Origin: Paracoccaceae bacterium
GTDB taxonomy: Bacteria; Pseudomonadota; Alphaproteobacteria; Rhodobacterales; Rhodobacteraceae
Length of the DNA: 8,763 nucleotides
Assembly: GCA_007134805.1 (NCBI GenBank)
Contig: SLKB01000370.1
Location: forward strand, 1-8,763
Direction of reading: 5' to 3'
Shown: positions 6,728 to 8,763 of the stretch, piece by piece
Layout of the letters: each line of letters starts with the position of its first letter
Position numbering within the stretch: position 1 is the stretch's first letter
Notes under the pieces: generated by a model
Databases searched by the model: none
What the model was told of the DNA's origin: nothing
Seen by the model: only the letters and a program-made list of their open reading frames with translations
Translations under genes and position numbers: made by a program

Positions 6728-6931
6728 ATGCAACACAACGCCTTCGCACAGTTTATTTCTTCCGAGTCAGGGGCCGTCACAGTCGACTGGGTGGTCCTTA
6801 CGGCCGCAACCTGCCTGTTGGGCGCGCTCTTTGTGATACAGATAAAGGGACCACAGGACGAACTCGGTGTCAAAATCGAGAACAGCCTGACAGCAGAGTC
6901 CGCCACGCTCTCGCCGGTGAATTTCGAATAG
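6728..6931 (+). CDS. Flp-type (type IVb) pilin, second copy
   Basis: A 67-residue paralogue of the first pilin. Both share ESGAVTVDWVVLTAA (residues 13-27 here) and the C-terminal VNF plus an acidic residue, but differ elsewhere. Expected cleavage is after Gly15, leaving 52 residues with Asp20-Trp21 at mature positions 5 and 6. The helix is bulkier than in the first copy and includes Cys29 and Phe35. The shared motif is coded with many different synonymous codons, so the duplication is not recent. GAGG at 6717-6720, seven bases before the ATG, supports the start. It lies 171 bases after the first pilin and 167 before cpaB, where no clear promoter or hairpin was found. It may be a minor pilin or one used under other conditions; this is inferred. 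Confidence 0.82.
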   Translation: MQHNAFAQFISSESGAVTVDWVVLTAATCLLGALFVIQIKGPQDELGVKIENSLTAESATLSPVNFE

Positions 6932-7098
6932 GCCTCGGCGACTAGTTTGGCACGACTGACGACGCCCCATGTCCAGGCTTTCAACACGCTCGTGACAAGC
7001 AAGCGGCCCGTTTTCGCCATATTTGCCGCCTAGCGTTTCCAAATCGAGTGTAATCGCCCGGAATCAGAAGATCGGGCACAAGCTGGAAGGACTTACCC

Positions 7099-7932
7099 AT
7101 GCGCATGATGTTCGGAGCAGTGCTTATTCTAGGAGTGGCTCTGGCCGGATTCGCGTCATGGCAGATCATGACGCATATCACCTCTCTGCAGACCGAACTG
7201 GCCCAGGCGCGTGCAGCCGCCAACCGGGGTGAAACCGTCGATGTTCTGGTCACGGCGAACGATCTGCGATACGGACAATCGCTGACCCGCGACGATGTCC
7301 GCGTCGCGCCCTTCCCCGCCATGGCTGTCCCGCCCGGGGCCTATACTGATGTGGACGAGCTATTCCCCAACGGGATCACATCGCGCACTGTCCTGCGCAC
7401 CATGGATAGTATCGAACCGATCCTGAAAACCAAGCTGACCGAGCCCGGCAAGGAAGCCGGGATCACCTCGCATCTCAGCCAGGGCATGCGGGCGGTTACC
7501 ATCCCGGTAAATCAGACCAGCGGGGTCGCGGGTTTTCTGCGACCGGGTGACCATGTCGATGTGTTCTGGACAGGCCGCACGCAGGATCGGGGCGAAGTCA
7601 CACAGCTCATCCAGCCACGCCTGCGCCTGATCGCCGTTGATCAGAGCGCTGACATGGACCGTTCCGCACCAGTGGCGGCCGCGCGCACGGTGACAGTTGA
7701 AGCCTCCCCCTCGGTCGCGGCCTCTCTGGCCCAGGCACAAAGCTCGGGCCGCCTGACACTGGCGCTGGTCGGGGTCGACGATGACAGCATCTCGGAATCC
7801 ATCGAGATGACGCAGGACCAGATGCTGGGCGTGCAGCGTCAGGAGGTGCAGCGAGTCGAAGAGGAGAAATGCCACATCCGCACCCGTCGTGGTGGCGAAT
7901 TGGTGATGATCGAGATTCCCTGCACGAACTGA
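7099..7932 (+). CDS. cpaB: Tad pilus assembly protein CpaB/RcpC
   Basis: Periplasmic, membrane-anchored component of the Tad pilus machine that works with the CpaC secretin. The 277 residues hold an N-terminal transmembrane segment (about 4-24), a short coiled region (29-43), and an SAF domain beginning VDVLVTANDLRYGQSLTRDD (47-66). An RcpC domain follows, with MRAVTIPVNQTSGVAGFLRP from residue 130 and GDHVDVFWT at 150-158. The tail is charged and carries two cysteines (258, 275) that could form a periplasmic disulfide. Length matches the family. AAGGA at 7087-7091, seven bases before the first ATG, favours that start over the ATG codons at residues 3 and 4. It follows the pilins, as in many tad loci, but is separated from cpaC by 274 bases. 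Confidence 0.93.
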   Translation: MRMMFGAVLILGVALAGFASWQIMTHITSLQTELAQARAAANRGETVDVLVTANDLRYGQSLTRDDVRVAPFPAMAVPPGAYTDVDELFPNGITSRTVLRTMDSIEPILKTKLTEPGKEAGITSHLSQGMRAVTIPVNQTSGVAGFLRPGDHVDVFWTGRTQDRGEVTQLIQPRLRLIAVDQSADMDRSAPVAAARTVTVEASPSVAASLAQAQSSGRLTLALVGVDDDSISESIEMTQDQMLGVQRQEVQRVEEEKCHIRTRRGGELVMIEIPCTN

Positions 7933-7953
7933 GCCCCTTCTGTAAGCTTGCTT

Positions 7954-7980
7954 TCTGCGCGGATATGCGCGTCGCGCAGA
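7954..7980 (+). terminator. hairpin after cpaB
   Basis: TCTGCGCG at 7954-7961 pairs exactly with CGCGCAGA at 7973-7980 around an 11-base loop, starting 22 bases after the cpaB stop. There is no T run after it. A weak terminator or processing stem is possible. Confidence 0.4.
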
Positions 7981-8056
7981 GGCAACCCGACGGCCAGATC
8001 GTGAGTCTGCAAGGGCCAAGACCACCAAACCTTGTAGAATCAAGCGCGAGCGTTGC

Positions 8057-8098
8057 AAAAAAACACATCAAGAATCGATGGTAAGCACAAGATTCTTG
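8057..8098 (-). terminator. possible leftward terminator in the cpaB-cpaC gap
   Basis: CAAGAATC at 8069-8076 and GATTCTTG at 8091-8098 form an 8-bp stem with a 14-base loop. Seven A at 8057-8063 read as seven T on the - strand, five bases after the stem. The form suits a leftward transcript, although no convincing - strand gene is present. On the + strand the stem is followed by TAAAAAATTT, which is not terminator-like. Confidence 0.35.
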
Positions 8099-8174
8099 TA
8101 AAAAATTTGAAATTGAGCCATGCTCGCAACCAAATGCGGAAAATCCGCCAATAAGCGACTTAATGTTGCCTTTG

Positions 8175-8180
8175 TATAAA
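8175..8180 (+). promoter_or_regulatory. possible -10 element for cpaC
   Basis: TATAAA lies 26 bases before the cpaC ATG, at the right distance for a short leader, at the end of an AT-rich stretch running from about 8050. No clear -35 hexamer is found 16-18 bases upstream, so an activator might be needed. Inferred. Confidence 0.35.
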
Positions 8181-8206
8181 TTGAGCAGTCTCGGAAGGCA
8201 GGCGAA

Positions 8207-8763
8207 ATGCAGATCAAGACCCTAGCGGCCGCATTGCTGGCCGGTGCCGTGTTCGGCATCGCACCCGCGCCCAGCGCCAAGGCAGAGACCTTGCGTATTC
8301 TCAACGGGACCGCCGCCTCGACCCTGCGCGTGCCCATGAACCGCGCAGTCGTTGTCGAGACCGAAACACCCTTCGCGGAACTCTCGATTGCGAATCCCGG
8401 GATTGCCGATATTTCGACCCTTTCGGATCGGTCGATATATGTCCTCGGCAAGACGCCGGGACGCACGACACTCACGATCCTCGGTCCGGAAGGCGATCTT
8501 CAGTCGAATGTCGAGGTTCAGGTGACGCCGGATGTCGCCGAATTCCGCGAGCGTCTGCGCCAGATTCTGCCCAATGAGCCGATCGAGGTGCGCACCGCGA
8601 ATGACGGGATCGTGCTGTCAGGTATCGTCTCCAGCGCCGCGCGGCTTGACGCCGCGCTCCAGCTTGCCGAGCGCTATGCGCCCGAGCGGATCTCGAACCT
8701 GATGAGCGTGGGCGGCACACAACAGGTCATGCTGAAAGTGCGCTTCTCCGAGATGCAGCGCGG
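8207..8763 (+). CDS. cpaC: Tad pilus outer-membrane secretin CpaC/RcpA, 5' part only
   Basis: Start of the secretin that forms the outer-membrane channel for the Flp pilus. 185 codons are present and the frame is open to the window edge. A signal peptide occupies residues 1-26 (cleavage after AKA). Residues about 38-107 match the pilus-secretin N-terminal domain (MNRAVVVETETPFAEL from 44, SIYVLGKTPGRTTL from 76). Residues about 126-165 resemble a BON-like domain (IEVRTANDGIVLSGIV). The sequence QQVMLKVRFSEMQR at the very end is the typical entry to the secretin core, which is missing here only because the window stops. The start is supported by GGAAGG at 8193-8198, eight bases upstream, and by the signal peptide. 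The order cpaB-cpaC is standard for tad loci; the long spacer between them is not. Confidence 0.92.
   Translation, partial: MQIKTLAAALLAGAVFGIAPAPSAKAETLRILNGTAASTLRVPMNRAVVVETETPFAELSIANPGIADISTLSDRSIYVLGKTPGRTTLTILGPEGDLQSNVEVQVTPDVAEFRERLRQILPNEPIEVRTANDGIVLSGIVSSAARLDAALQLAERYAPERISNLMSVGGTQQVMLKVRFSEMQR

Noticed and set aside
6693..6959. CACGACTGA repeated at 6693-6701 and 6951-6959
   Set aside because: A nine-base repeat with no further similarity around it is readily explained by chance.
7023..7054. TTGCCG and TGTAAT as a cpaB promoter
   Set aside because: The spacing is 20 bases and both hexamers are weak, so it is not better than background.
8160..8163. TTAA near cpaC as part of a CtrA site
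   Set aside because: The full TTAA-N7-TTAA pattern is absent.
8068..8475. 135-codon leftward reading frame ending at the terminator-like hairpin
   Set aside because: It runs antisense through the signal peptide and N-domain of cpaC and resembles no family. Its stop beside the hairpin is noted, but it is not supported as a gene.

Overview
The window looks like chromosomal DNA of an alphaproteobacterium of the Rhodobacterales (Rhodobacter/Roseobacter group). This is inferred from the high GC content with strongly G/C-ending codons, the form of topoisomerase I, and the Flp-type pilins carrying the AVTVDWVVLTAA motif. The species cannot be told from the sequence.

Left part (15-5127, all + strand). 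A complete topA (DNA topoisomerase I) with a lysine/alanine-rich tail is followed, after a short gap with a promoter-like sequence, by scoA and scoB. These encode the two subunits of a 3-oxoacid (acetoacetate) CoA-transferase. The pair is split by a gene for a LOV-domain (blue-light, flavin-binding) sensor with a C-terminal ATPase domain of HisKA_2/HWE-kinase type. The LOV core is textbook (Cys61, Asn93, Asn103, Gln124), but the segment where the kinase phosphoacceptor histidine should lie contains no histidine. The arrangement scoA - LOV - scoB suggests a link between light sensing and ketone-body/acyl-CoA metabolism, and is the most unusual thing here.

Middle (5142-6014, - strand). A small secreted SLT-family lytic transglycosylase converges on scoB, with a GC-rich hairpin in the shared 3' region. 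A 341-base divergent intergenic region (6015-6355) then separates it from the pilus genes and holds several perfect inverted repeats.

Right part (6356-8763, + strand). This is the start of a Tad/Flp (type IVb, tight adherence) pilus locus: two small Flp-type pilins, then cpaB (rcpC), then the 5' end of cpaC (rcpA, outer-membrane secretin), which runs off the window. The gaps between these genes are long for a tad locus and contain stem-loops. The cpaB-cpaC gap is AT-rich, which suggests that pilin, cpaB and cpaC expression levels are set separately. The lytic transglycosylase may open peptidoglycan for the pilus machine, but only its position supports this.

No tRNA, rRNA, CRISPR, insertion sequence or phage gene was recognised.
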